A DNA stretch of 9,704 nucleotides from Pseudomonadota bacterium. GTDB lineage: Bacteria > Pseudomonadota > Alphaproteobacteria > Acetobacterales > Acetobacteraceae. The DNA is taken from positions 1 to 9,704 of the forward strand of contig JAJXSZ010000089.1 in assembly GCA_021784255.1 (NCBI GenBank). The letters are read 5' to 3'. Numbering within the stretch: the stretch's first letter is position 1; each line of letters begins with the position of its first letter. This document shows, piece after piece, positions 1 through 6,807 of the stretch. The notes below the pieces were generated by a model that was not told where the DNA came from, searched no databases, and saw only the letters and a list, made by a program, of their open reading frames with translations. Made by a program: the position numbers and the translations under genes.

Positions 1-655
1 CGTAACGCCCGGCCGGCACCTGGCGATGATAGGCGGCGCGCACCTCGGCGGAATGGAGCCGCTGCGCCATCTCGGTCTCGACGGGCCCCGGCGCCACCGA
101 GTTGGCGGTGATCGCGTAGGGCGCCAGCTCGATCGCCATCTGCCGCGTCAGCCCGATCAGCGCGGCCTTGGAGGTGCCGTAGGCGGTCCGCCCGGCACCG
201 GCGCGGACTCCGGAAACCGAGGCGATGTTGACGATCCGCCCGCCGCCCGGTCGCTCCCCTGACGCGCGCATCAGCCGCGCCGCCGCCTGCGCGCAGAGCA
301 GCGCGCCGGTGACATTGACCGCCATCACCCGCGCGAAAGCCTCGGCGGGAAACTCCAGGAACGGCGCCAGGGTCGCGACGCCGGCGTTGTTGACCAGCAC
401 GTCGACGCGCCCCCAGCGCGCCACCACGGCGGCGAATCCGGCCCGGACCGATTCCGGGTCCGCCACGTCGAGCCCGATCCCGGCCGCGGTCGCGCCGGTC
501 GGATCGAGCTCGCGCGCGGCCGCCGCGGCGGCCGCGCCGTCCAGGTCCGCGAGCGCCACGGCGCAGCCGTCGGCGTGCAGTCGGCGGCCGATCGCGGCAC
601 CGATCCCGCGCCCGCCACCGGTCACCACCGCCACACGTCGCGTCGTCATGCTCAT
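1..655 (-). CDS. Short-chain dehydrogenase/reductase (SDR), FabG-like, 3' end cut off by window edge
   Basis: A classical SDR, an NAD(P)-dependent oxidoreductase of a hydroxyl/carbonyl substrate; 218 codons are visible and the C-terminus lies outside. The N-terminal Rossmann motif is T12-GGGRGIG (residues 12-19). The structural NNAG motif is at 89-92. The catalytic triad is S146, Y159 and K163 (YGTSK), with the family's usual 13-residue Ser-Tyr spacing, followed by an APGPVETEM segment at 188-196. D37 at the end of strand beta-2 suggests NAD(H) rather than NADP(H) preference (inference). I chose the ATG at 655 over the in-frame ATG at 649 because GGAGG (plus-strand 661-665) lies 5 nt upstream. 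It is transcribed away from the bamA operon. FabG-type 3-ketoacyl-ACP reductase is possible, but the substrate cannot be told from sequence; there is no acyl-carrier or fab neighbour on this strand. Confidence 0.93.
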   Translation of the reverse strand, partial: MSMTTRRVAVVTGGGRGIGAAIGRRLHADGCAVALADLDGAAAAAAARELDPTGATAAGIGLDVADPESVRAGFAAVVARWGRVDVLVNNAGVATLAPFLEFPAEAFARVMAVNVTGALLCAQAAARLMRASGERPGGGRIVNIASVSGVRAGAGRTAYGTSKAALIGLTRQMAIELAPYAITANSVAPGPVETEMAQRLHSAEVRAAYHRQVPAGRY

Positions 656-719
656 GCAACCCTCCCTGGAGCAGCCTCCGACCGGACAGGATCAGCTGGC
701 CGGATTTCCTGCGCTGGAT

Positions 720-742
720 AACTTAGAATCCAGAGCAACTTA
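720..742. repeat. Two AACTTA direct repeats, 17-bp period
   Basis: AACTTA occurs at 720-725 and 737-742, in the most AT-rich stretch of an otherwise very GC-rich intergenic region. It could be a regulator-binding site between the two divergent genes, but two hexamers are weak evidence and no family of regulator is suggested. Confidence 0.3.
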
Positions 743-823
743 TCTCCGGCCCGCCTGAGCCGGGCAGGCGCAGGCGGATCGGAGATTGCTCTAGCCCGAG
801 CGGCCGCGCGGCGCCAAGCCGGC

Positions 824-869
824 TGCCCTGCCGCCGCCATTTTCTCCGTTCATTGGCGGCGCCAGGGCA
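824..869. repeat. Imperfect inverted repeat / potential stem-loop upstream of bamA
   Basis: TGCCCTG (824-830) pairs with CAGGGCA (863-869), and CGCCGCCA (832-839) pairs with TGGCGGCG (854-861). One C-C mismatch (831/862) separates the two blocks and a 14-nt loop (840-853) closes the stem. That gives 15 base pairs in a 16-position stem. No T-run follows on either strand, so it is not a typical intrinsic terminator. It may be an RNA leader structure or a protein-binding site. Confidence 0.6.
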
Positions 870-898
870 AATCCTGCGCCCAGCCTCGCCATGGTGGC

Positions 899-926
899 TT
901 GCGATAGGCGCCGTGGCTTGTATGGT
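899..926 (+). promoter_or_regulatory. Candidate sigma-70-like promoter for the bamA operon
   Basis: TTGCGA (899-904) and TATGGT (921-926) are separated by 16 nt, and each matches the housekeeping consensus at 4 of 6 positions. Transcription would start near 933, giving a leader of about 50 nt before the bamA ATG. Between them and the ATG lies a GC palindrome (CCCGGCCGGG, 944-953) that could structure the leader. Other promoters, including one farther upstream that would transcribe the 824-869 stem-loop, are possible. Confidence 0.3.
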
Positions 927-985
927 CCGGCCGCGATGCGGGTCCCGGCCGGGGGCGCGCCGGTGATGGGGGTCGTGCTGTTTTG

Positions 986-3535
986 ATGAGCCGAGTGGCC
1001 ACGTGTCTTCGGGTGATGGCGCTGGCCGTGATTGCGGGCGGCCTGACCCTGGTGGCGTCCCAGGCGCGGTCGCAGACCACCGGTGCCGCCGCGCCGGCGG
1101 CCAGTGCCGCGGCGCCGCCGATCGCGGGGCCGGCGCAGCCGGTCCAGGCGGTCCCTTCGCACAGCGTCCCGACCCCACCCAACGCCGCCCCCGCCCCGCC
1201 GCAGGCGCCGGCCTCCGGCGCCGCCGCCGGCACCGCCCCGGTGATCGCCGCGGCGCCCGCCCTGCCATCCCCGGGCCCGGCCTTCGTGCCACCGCCGCTG
1301 CCGGCGGGCATCGGCACCGTTGCCGCGATCAGGGTCGAGGGCAACCAGCGCATCGAAGCCTCGACCATCGAGAGCTACATGCTGCTGCGCGTGGGCGACC
1401 CGTTCGACCCCGCGGCGATGGATCGCAGCCTCAAGACACTCTACGCGACCGGCCTGTTCTCCAACGTGCGCCTGACCCGTGCGGGGAACACGCTGGTGGT
1501 GCGGGTGCGGGAAAACCCGATCATCAACCGCGTCGTCATCGAGGGGAACCACCAGCTCACCTCCAAGGTGCTGCTGCCGGAGCTGGAGGAAAAGCCGCGC
1601 GGCGTGTTCACCCAGGCGGCGGCGGCGCGCGACCGCCAGCGCATCCTCGACCTCTATGCCCGGCGCGGCTACTACGCGACGACGGTGGACCCGAAGATCA
1701 TCCGGCGCGCGGAGAACCGTGTCGACGTGGTGTTCGAGGTGCATGACGGAACCGCCGCCTACATCGGCCGCATCGCCTTCGTCGGCAATCACGCCTTTTC
1801 CGAAAGCCGGCTGCGCGGGATCGTGGGCTCGCGCCAGGAAGTCTGGTGGAACGTCTTCACCAGCGCCGACATCGTGAACCCGCAACGCCTGGCCGCCGAC
1901 CGCGAGGCACTGCGCCGGTTCTACCTGCACAACGGCTACGCCCAGATCGACATCCCGCCGCCGACCGCGGAACTGGCGCCCGACCGCAAATCCTTCTTCG
2001 TCACCTTCACCGTCCACGAAGGCCCGCGCTACCGCATCACCAGCGTCAAGGTGCACACCACGCTGGCGCACACCGATGCCAAGAGCCTGCAGTCCGAGAT
2101 CGGCATCGCGCCGGGCGAGTGGTACGATGGCGACGCGGTGGAGAAGGCAAGCCAGGCGCTGACCACCGCGCTGCAGAACCGCGGTTATTCCTTCGTCGAG
2201 GTGAAGCCGCAGGTGCGGCGCGACGACAGCAAGCACACCATCGCCCTGGTGTTTGACGTCGGCGAAGGCCCGCACGTCTATATCGGGCGCATCGACATCA
2301 GCGGCAACCAGCGCACCGAGGACCAGGTGATCCGCCGCGAGTTCCGCGTCGCCGAGGGCGATCCGATGAACGCGGCCCTGCTGCGGCTGACGCAACAGCG
2401 CCTGCACGACCTCAACTTCTTCAACAACGTCACCATCACGCCGCAGCCGACCAACGAGCCGGACAAGGTCGATCTCAACGTCGATGTCGCCGAGCGCGCG
2501 ACCGGCCAGCTCACCCTCGGTGGCGGCTATTCGACCGATATCGGCGCGCTCGCCGATGTCGGCCTCAGCGAGGCCAACTTCATCGGCACCGGGATCAATG
2601 CCGGGATCAACGCGATCATCGCGCAGAAGGAAATCTCGACCGACATCTCGGTCACCAACCCGTATTTCCTCGGCCGCAACATCCTCGCCGGTATCAACGT
2701 CTTCAACGTGCTGCAGAACCTGCAGACCCTGGCCGAGTATGACGAGCGGCGTACCGGCTTCACGCTCACCGCCGGCTATAATTTCTCCGATCACCTGCGC
2801 CAGTCGTGGAGCTACACGCTGGCCTACCGCGACGTCTACAACATCCAGAACTCCGCGAGCCTCTACGTCCAGAGCGAGGCCGGCGGCTCGACCATCTCCC
2901 AGCTCGGCCAGGTGCTGACCGTCGACTACCGCGACAGCACGCTCGATCCGCGCAAGGGCTACGTCGCGCGCCTCAGCACCGACTTCGCCGGGCTCGGCGG
3001 GTCCGTCGACTACGTGCGCGCCAAGCTCGACGGCAGCTACTACATCCCGCTCGAAAGCATCTTCGGCAACCGCGACTATGGCCTCGCCTTCTCGGCCGGC
3101 ACCGGCTACCTGTTCAAACTCGGCGGCCGCAGTCGCATCATCGATAATTTCTTCCTCGGCGGCGCCAACCTGCGCGGCTTCCAGACCGGCGGCGCCGGCC
3201 CGCACGCGCTCACCGGCTACAACGACAGCCTCGGCGGCCGGTTCATCTGGACCCAGTCGACCGAGTTCCGCTTTCCGCTGCCGGTCTCGCGCGATCTCGG
3301 CCTGCGCGGGCGCGTCTTCGTCGATATCGGCTCGCTCAGTGGCGTCGACCAGCTGATCGTGAACGGCGCGCCGGTGGCGCACACCAACTACGCGACCCCG
3401 CGCGTCGGCGCCGGTTTCGGCATCTCCTGGAACACCCCGTTCGGCCTGATCAATCTCGATTTCGCCGAGCCGGTGGTCAAGGAACCCTACGACCAGACCC
3501 AGTTTTTCCGTTTCGGCTTCGGCACAAGGTTCTAG
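986..3535 (+). CDS. bamA: Outer membrane protein assembly factor BamA (Omp85)
   Basis: Core subunit of the BAM complex; it folds and inserts beta-barrel proteins into the outer membrane. The 849-residue product starts with a signal peptide (R3, R9, hydrophobic 10-25, cleavage probably around 26-30). An unusual Ala/Pro-rich stretch covers about 31-108. Five POTRA domains follow at roughly 111-176, 177-257, 258-345, 348-428 and 431-505, and then a 16-strand barrel from about 506 to 849. The barrel carries the Omp85 loop-6 signature as L729-RGF rather than the commoner VRGF, and the protein ends in a C-terminal phenylalanine (GFGTRF), the usual barrel-recognition signal. I chose ATG 986; a TTG lies directly before it at 983, which would only add one Met. 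First gene of the lipid A/OMP operon; ompH begins 6 nt downstream. The usual upstream neighbour rseP is missing. Confidence 0.97.
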   Translation: MSRVATCLRVMALAVIAGGLTLVASQARSQTTGAAAPAASAAAPPIAGPAQPVQAVPSHSVPTPPNAAPAPPQAPASGAAAGTAPVIAAAPALPSPGPAFVPPPLPAGIGTVAAIRVEGNQRIEASTIESYMLLRVGDPFDPAAMDRSLKTLYATGLFSNVRLTRAGNTLVVRVRENPIINRVVIEGNHQLTSKVLLPELEEKPRGVFTQAAAARDRQRILDLYARRGYYATTVDPKIIRRAENRVDVVFEVHDGTAAYIGRIAFVGNHAFSESRLRGIVGSRQEVWWNVFTSADIVNPQRLAADREALRRFYLHNGYAQIDIPPPTAELAPDRKSFFVTFTVHEGPRYRITSVKVHTTLAHTDAKSLQSEIGIAPGEWYDGDAVEKASQALTTALQNRGYSFVEVKPQVRRDDSKHTIALVFDVGEGPHVYIGRIDISGNQRTEDQVIRREFRVAEGDPMNAALLRLTQQRLHDLNFFNNVTITPQPTNEPDKVDLNVDVAERATGQLTLGGGYSTDIGALADVGLSEANFIGTGINAGINAIIAQKEISTDISVTNPYFLGRNILAGINVFNVLQNLQTLAEYDERRTGFTLTAGYNFSDHLRQSWSYTLAYRDVYNIQNSASLYVQSEAGGSTISQLGQVLTVDYRDSTLDPRKGYVARLSTDFAGLGGSVDYVRAKLDGSYYIPLESIFGNRDYGLAFSAGTGYLFKLGGRSRIIDNFFLGGANLRGFQTGGAGPHALTGYNDSLGGRFIWTQSTEFRFPLPVSRDLGLRGRVFVDIGSLSGVDQLIVNGAPVAHTNYATPRVGAGFGISWNTPFGLINLDFAEPVVKEPYDQTQFFRFGFGTRF

Positions 3536-3541
3536 ACCCCA

Positions 3542-4357
3542 ATGCGCATCCGCTCCACCCTCCTCGCGGCGTCGTTCGCCCTCGCCTCTGCCCTGCCCGC
3601 CACAGCGCTGGCGCAGAACAAGGACTTCTTCATCCCCGGGCATCCGCATCCGGTGGCCCGCCCCGCCTCCACACCGGTCGCCGCGCCGGCGCCGCAGCCC
3701 GTCGGCCCGGCGCCGCTGCCGCCGATCCCGGAGCCGCCGCTGCCGGCGCTGAAGCCACTGCCGCCCGGCTCGCTGCCGCCGACCGCAGTGTTCGGCACTG
3801 TGGGCGTGCCCGATGTGATGAACGGGCTGAAGGCGGCGAAGCAGGTCGACGACGTCATCAACGGCCGGCTGCGTGCGCTCGCTGCCGACGCGCAGAAGGC
3901 CCAGGCGACCTGGCGCAGCATGCAGGAAGCGCTCGCCCGCGACGCAGCCAAGCTGTCGGCGGCCGAGATCCAGAAGCGCCGCTCCGAGCTCGACACCAAG
4001 GTGCTCGCCGACCAGAAGGCGTTCCGCGAGCGTCAGCTGCATATCCAGGAGGCCGCGCAGATCGCGTTCAGCCAGATCCAGGCGGTGCTCAAGGCGGTGG
4101 TGCAGCAGGTGGCGCAGAGCCACGGCATGAACATCGTCCTGCTGCGCACGCAGGTCGCGATCAGCGCCCGCGCCTTCGACATCAGCCAGGAAGTGCAGAG
4201 CGAGATGAACCGGATCATGCCGTCGGTGAACATCCCGCCCGAGAACGCGGATCCGATGACCTACGCCGGGAAGCCGGCGCCGGTCCTGCCCGAGGCGCTC
4301 GTCACGACGCCGCCGGCCGCACCCGCCGCCCACCCGCCGGCCACCAAGAAGAAGTAG
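3542..4357 (+). CDS. ompH: OmpH/Skp-family periplasmic chaperone with a proline-rich N-terminal linker
   Basis: Periplasmic holdase that keeps unfolded outer-membrane proteins soluble on their way to BamA. The 271-residue product has a signal peptide (R2, R4; cleavage after T21-ALA24). A Pro/Ala-rich segment follows at about 37-81, then an OmpH-type domain at about 82-228 beginning VFGTVGVPDVM, with a long Lys/Arg/Gln/Ala-rich helical, coiled-coil-like arm (about 95-190) and a returning beta segment (MNIVLLRTQVAIS). A Pro/Ala tail ends in lysines. Canonical Skp is about 160 residues, so the extra length is the linker and tail. Its position directly after bamA is the conserved place for this gene. 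The Shine-Dalgarno sequence is weak (AAGG about 13 nt upstream) and the 6-nt gap suggests coupling to bamA translation. Confidence 0.87.
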   Translation: MRIRSTLLAASFALASALPATALAQNKDFFIPGHPHPVARPASTPVAAPAPQPVGPAPLPPIPEPPLPALKPLPPGSLPPTAVFGTVGVPDVMNGLKAAKQVDDVINGRLRALAADAQKAQATWRSMQEALARDAAKLSAAEIQKRRSELDTKVLADQKAFRERQLHIQEAAQIAFSQIQAVLKAVVQQVAQSHGMNIVLLRTQVAISARAFDISQEVQSEMNRIMPSVNIPPENADPMTYAGKPAPVLPEALVTTPPAAPAAHPPATKKK

Positions 4358-4358
4358 C

Positions 4359-5441
4359 ATGACGCCCGCGCAGCCGGGCACGGCGTCGGGCGGCATCGGC
4401 GATCCTCGCTTTTTCGCGCGCAGCGGCCCGCACCCGCTCGCCACCATCGCCGCGGCCGCGGCAGCGACGGTGGCGAGCGACGGCGAGCGCCTGTTCGCGG
4501 GCGTGGCGCCGTTGCAGAATGCGGGACCGGACGAGGTCTCCTTCCTCGACAACCGGCGCTACGCGGAGGCGTTGGCGGCGACGCGCGCCGGCGCCGTCAT
4601 CGTGCATCCGGACCTCGCCGCGCGCGCGCCCGCGGGCTGCATCGCGCTGGTCACCGCCGAGCCCTATCTCGGCTGGGCGCGCGTCGCCGCCCTGTTCCAT
4701 CCGCTGCCGCCGGTCGAGCCCGGCATCCACCCCAGCGCCTGGGTCGCGCCCGAAGCGACGATTGACGCGAGTGCCGAGATCGGTCCCGGCGCCTGCGTCG
4801 AGGCCGGCGCCGAGATCGGCCCGCGCTGCCGCGTCGGCCCGCACGCCGTGATCGGCGCCGGTGTCGTGCTCGGCGCCGACTGCCGCATCGGCGCCGCCGT
4901 CACCATCACCCACGCCCTTCTCGGCGCCCGCGTCGTGGTCCATGCCGGTGCGCGCATCGGCCAGGCGGGCTTCGGCTTCGCGACCGACCCTCGGGGGCCG
5001 GACGGGCTGCCGCGCTTCCTCCCGGTCCCCCAGCTCGGCCGCGTCCTGATCGGCGACGACGCCGATATCGGCGCCAACACCACGATCGACCGCGGCTCCG
5101 CCCAGGACACCGTCATCGGCCCCGGCTCGCGCCTCGACAACCTGGTGCAGATCGGCCACAACGTCCGCCTCGGGCGCTGCTGCGTCGTCGTTGCCCAGGC
5201 CGGAATTTCCGGCTCCACCGAGCTTGGCGACTTCGCTGTGATCGCCGCCCAGGCCGGCCTCACCGGCCATCTGCGCATCGGCGCGCGCGCGCGCATCGGC
5301 GCGCAGGCCGGCGTCATGGCGGACGTGGCGGAAGGGCAGGACGTCGTCGGCTCGCCGGCGATGCCGGTGCGCAGCTTCTTCCGTCAGGTGGCGATCCTGC
5401 GCCGCCTGGCAGAGCGCCGGCCGAAGGAGGGAACGAGCTGA
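4359..5441 (+). CDS. lpxD: UDP-3-O-(3-hydroxyacyl)glucosamine N-acyltransferase LpxD
   Basis: Third step of lipid A synthesis: it transfers a 3-hydroxyacyl chain from ACP to the 2-amino group of UDP-3-O-acylglucosamine. The 360-residue product has an N-terminal uridine-binding domain (about 16-118), then a left-handed beta-helix of hexapeptide repeats (about 120-335; many IG-x-x-A/C-x-V/I units). A helical C-terminus (SFFRQVAILRRL) matches the family's ACP-contacting helix. The catalytic histidine is H267 within NLVQIGHNV, equivalent to E. coli H239. Length is normal for alphaproteobacteria. It starts 1 nt after the ompH stop with a purine-rich AAGAAG as a weak ribosome-binding site. A 12-nt GC alternation (5281-5292) inside the hexapeptide repeats is ordinary coding sequence. 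Confidence 0.97.
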   Translation: MTPAQPGTASGGIGDPRFFARSGPHPLATIAAAAAATVASDGERLFAGVAPLQNAGPDEVSFLDNRRYAEALAATRAGAVIVHPDLAARAPAGCIALVTAEPYLGWARVAALFHPLPPVEPGIHPSAWVAPEATIDASAEIGPGACVEAGAEIGPRCRVGPHAVIGAGVVLGADCRIGAAVTITHALLGARVVVHAGARIGQAGFGFATDPRGPDGLPRFLPVPQLGRVLIGDDADIGANTTIDRGSAQDTVIGPGSRLDNLVQIGHNVRLGRCCVVVAQAGISGSTELGDFAVIAAQAGLTGHLRIGARARIGAQAGVMADVAEGQDVVGSPAMPVRSFFRQVAILRRLAERRPKEGTS

Positions 5442-5446
5442 GAACG

Positions 5447-5977
5447 ATGCAGCAGGCCAACGAAAACGACACCGCGACCGGCCCCGCCGCAACCGGCACG
5501 GCCGACACCAGGGCGAGCGCGACCGGCGTGACCGTCGATATCGCCGGCATCCTGCGCGCGATCCCGCATCGCTACCCATTCCTGCTCATCGACCGGGTGG
5601 ACACCCTGATCCCCGGGCAGTCGGCGATCGGCATCAAGAATGTTTCGGTCAACGAACCGTTTTTCCAAGGTCATTTCCCGAACCATCCGGTGATGCCGGG
5701 CGTGCTCATCATCGAGAGCATGGCCCAGACCGCGGCCGTGCTGGTGGTGCACACGCTGGGGCCGGACGCGGCCGGGCGCGTGGTCTATTTCATGTCCGTC
5801 GAGGGCGCGAAATTCCGCCGCCCGGTCGTGCCCGGCGACACGCTGCGGATCCATTGCACCAAGGAGCGCAATCGCGGCCAGGTCTGGAAGTTCAACGCCG
5901 TCGCCCGCGTCGATGGCTCGGTGGTGGCAGAGGCCACCTACACGGCCATGATCATGGAGCGCGCGGAACCGCTATGA
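5447..5977 (+). CDS. fabZ: 3-hydroxyacyl-ACP dehydratase FabZ
   Basis: Hot-dog-fold dehydratase of the elongation cycle of type II fatty acid synthesis; it converts (3R)-hydroxyacyl-ACP to trans-2-enoyl-ACP. The same 3-hydroxyacyl-ACP substrates feed LpxA and LpxD, which explains its place between them. The 176-residue product carries the IPHRYPFLLIDR entry motif (39-50), the catalytic histidine H76 in QGHFPNHPVMPG, and the catalytic glutamate E90 in LIIESMAQ, 14 residues apart as in characterised FabZ. A low-complexity Thr/Ala-rich extension of about 28 residues precedes the domain; the true start could be later (GTG at 5528), but that codon has no ribosome-binding site. Gap to lpxD is 5 nt; the stop overlaps the lpxA start as ATGA. 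Confidence 0.96.
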   Translation: MQQANENDTATGPAATGTADTRASATGVTVDIAGILRAIPHRYPFLLIDRVDTLIPGQSAIGIKNVSVNEPFFQGHFPNHPVMPGVLIIESMAQTAAVLVVHTLGPDAAGRVVYFMSVEGAKFRRPVVPGDTLRIHCTKERNRGQVWKFNAVARVDGSVVAEATYTAMIMERAEPL

Positions 5978-6804
5978 GCGCCTCCGCGCAATCCGGGGTC
6001 AACGTCGATCCCCGCGCCGCCGTCGCCCCCGGTGCGCAACTCGGCCAGGGCGTCGTCGTCGGCCCCTGGTGCACGGTCGGGCCCGACGTCGTGCTCGGCG
6101 ACCATGTGCGCCTGATCTCGCACGCGGTGATCGATGGCCGCACCAGCATCGGCGAGGGCGCGACCGTCTACCCCTTCGCCACCGTCGGCATGCCGCCGCA
6201 GGACCTGAAATACAAGGGCGAGCCGACGCGCACCGAGATCGGCCCACGCACCATCATCCGCGAGCACGTCACCATCCATCGCGGCACCGTCACCGGCACC
6301 GGCATCACGCGTGTCGGCGCGGGGTGCCTGCTGATGGCGGTCGTCCATGTCGCGCATGACTGCGCGCTCGGCGATGGTGTCGTCGTCGCCAACAACGCCG
6401 TCATGGGTGGGCATGTCGAGATCGGCGACGGCGCGGTGATCGGCGGTGCCGCGGCGCTGCATCAGTTCGTTCGCATCGGCCGCGGCGCCATGGTCGGCGG
6501 CGTCTCCGGCGTCGAGGCGGACGTGATCCCCTTCGGCATGGTGATCGGCAACCGCGCCCGCCTGTCCGGCCTCAACGTCGTCGGCCTGCGCCGGCGCGGC
6601 ATCGCGCGCGAATCCATCGCCGCGCTGCGCCGCGCCTTCCGCGACCTGTTCGGCGGCGCCGGCGCCTTCACCGACCGGCTGGCGGCGCTGCAGGCCCTTC
6701 CCAACCCCGATCCGCTGGTCGGCGAAATGCTTGCCTTCGCCACCGCCCCCTCGCACCGGGGCCTGATCCGCGCCGCCATCGGCGCCGACGACGCCGAGGA
6801 CTGA
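5974..6804 (+). CDS. lpxA: UDP-N-acetylglucosamine O-acyltransferase LpxA
   Basis: First step of lipid A synthesis: it transfers a 3-hydroxyacyl chain from ACP to the 3-OH of UDP-GlcNAc in the cytoplasm. The 276-residue product is a left-handed beta-helix (about 8-195) with a helical C-terminal domain containing GLNVVGLRRRG (199-209). H125 and H128 lie in HVAHDC; H128 is the catalytic base, equivalent to E. coli H125. H147 and H163 (LHQF) match the other conserved substrate-contacting histidines. The acyl-ruler position (E. coli G173) is G176, which permits long chains. Start is ATG 5974, overlapping the fabZ stop by 4 nt; longer in-frame upstream extensions lie inside fabZ and are rejected. 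The TGA at 6802-6804 is in the same frame as lpxI. Confidence 0.97.
   Translation: MSASAQSGVNVDPRAAVAPGAQLGQGVVVGPWCTVGPDVVLGDHVRLISHAVIDGRTSIGEGATVYPFATVGMPPQDLKYKGEPTRTEIGPRTIIREHVTIHRGTVTGTGITRVGAGCLLMAVVHVAHDCALGDGVVVANNAVMGGHVEIGDGAVIGGAAALHQFVRIGRGAMVGGVSGVEADVIPFGMVIGNRARLSGLNVVGLRRRGIARESIAALRRAFRDLFGGAGAFTDRLAALQALPNPDPLVGEMLAFATAPSHRGLIRAAIGADDAED
6796..6800 (+). promoter_or_regulatory. Shine-Dalgarno GAGGA positioned for an ACG start of lpxI
   Basis: GAGGA at the end of lpxA lies exactly 7 nt before the ACG at 6808, an ideal spacing. No ATG, GTG or TTG lies in the lpxI frame between the lpxA stop and the conserved GIIAGGG motif, so this site is what decides the proposed start. Confidence 0.5.
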
Positions 6805-6807
6805 GCC

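Larger units (their letters stand above)
656..985. other. Divergent intergenic region between the SDR gene and bamA
   Basis: About 330 bp without a convincing protein gene. From left to right it holds the SDR ribosome-binding site (661-665), a small AT-rich island with two AACTTA copies (720-742), a short G/C-rich self-complementary stretch (751-777), a long imperfect inverted repeat (824-869), a candidate promoter (899-926), and a short open frame ending in TGATG at the bamA start. A TAGAAT hexamer at 724-729 resembles a -10 box but lacks a good -35. bamA has no strong Shine-Dalgarno sequence; the nearest purine run is the G-run at 968-972, 13 nt before the ATG at 986. Confidence 0.7.

Noticed and set aside
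225..758. A plus-strand open frame across the SDR gene
   Set aside because: The minus-strand frame has every SDR motif; the plus product is Ala/Thr/Ser/Pro-rich without any motif.
751..777. CCGCCTG/CAGGCGG self-complementarity as a terminator
   Set aside because: The arms are short, have alternative pairings, and are not followed by a T-run on either strand.
791..4552. A 1253-codon open frame on the minus strand, antisense to bamA, ompH and the start of lpxD
   Set aside because: It mirrors the codon phase of well-supported plus-strand genes in very GC-rich DNA, where stops are rare. The translation is low-complexity (Arg/Gly/Ala/Val/Asp-rich) and has no recognisable domain.
5273..5302. Direct repeat with a 12-nt GC alternation inside lpxD
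   Set aside because: It encodes consecutive hexapeptide repeats (RIGARARIGAQ) and is explained by the beta-helix fold and GC-rich codon use.
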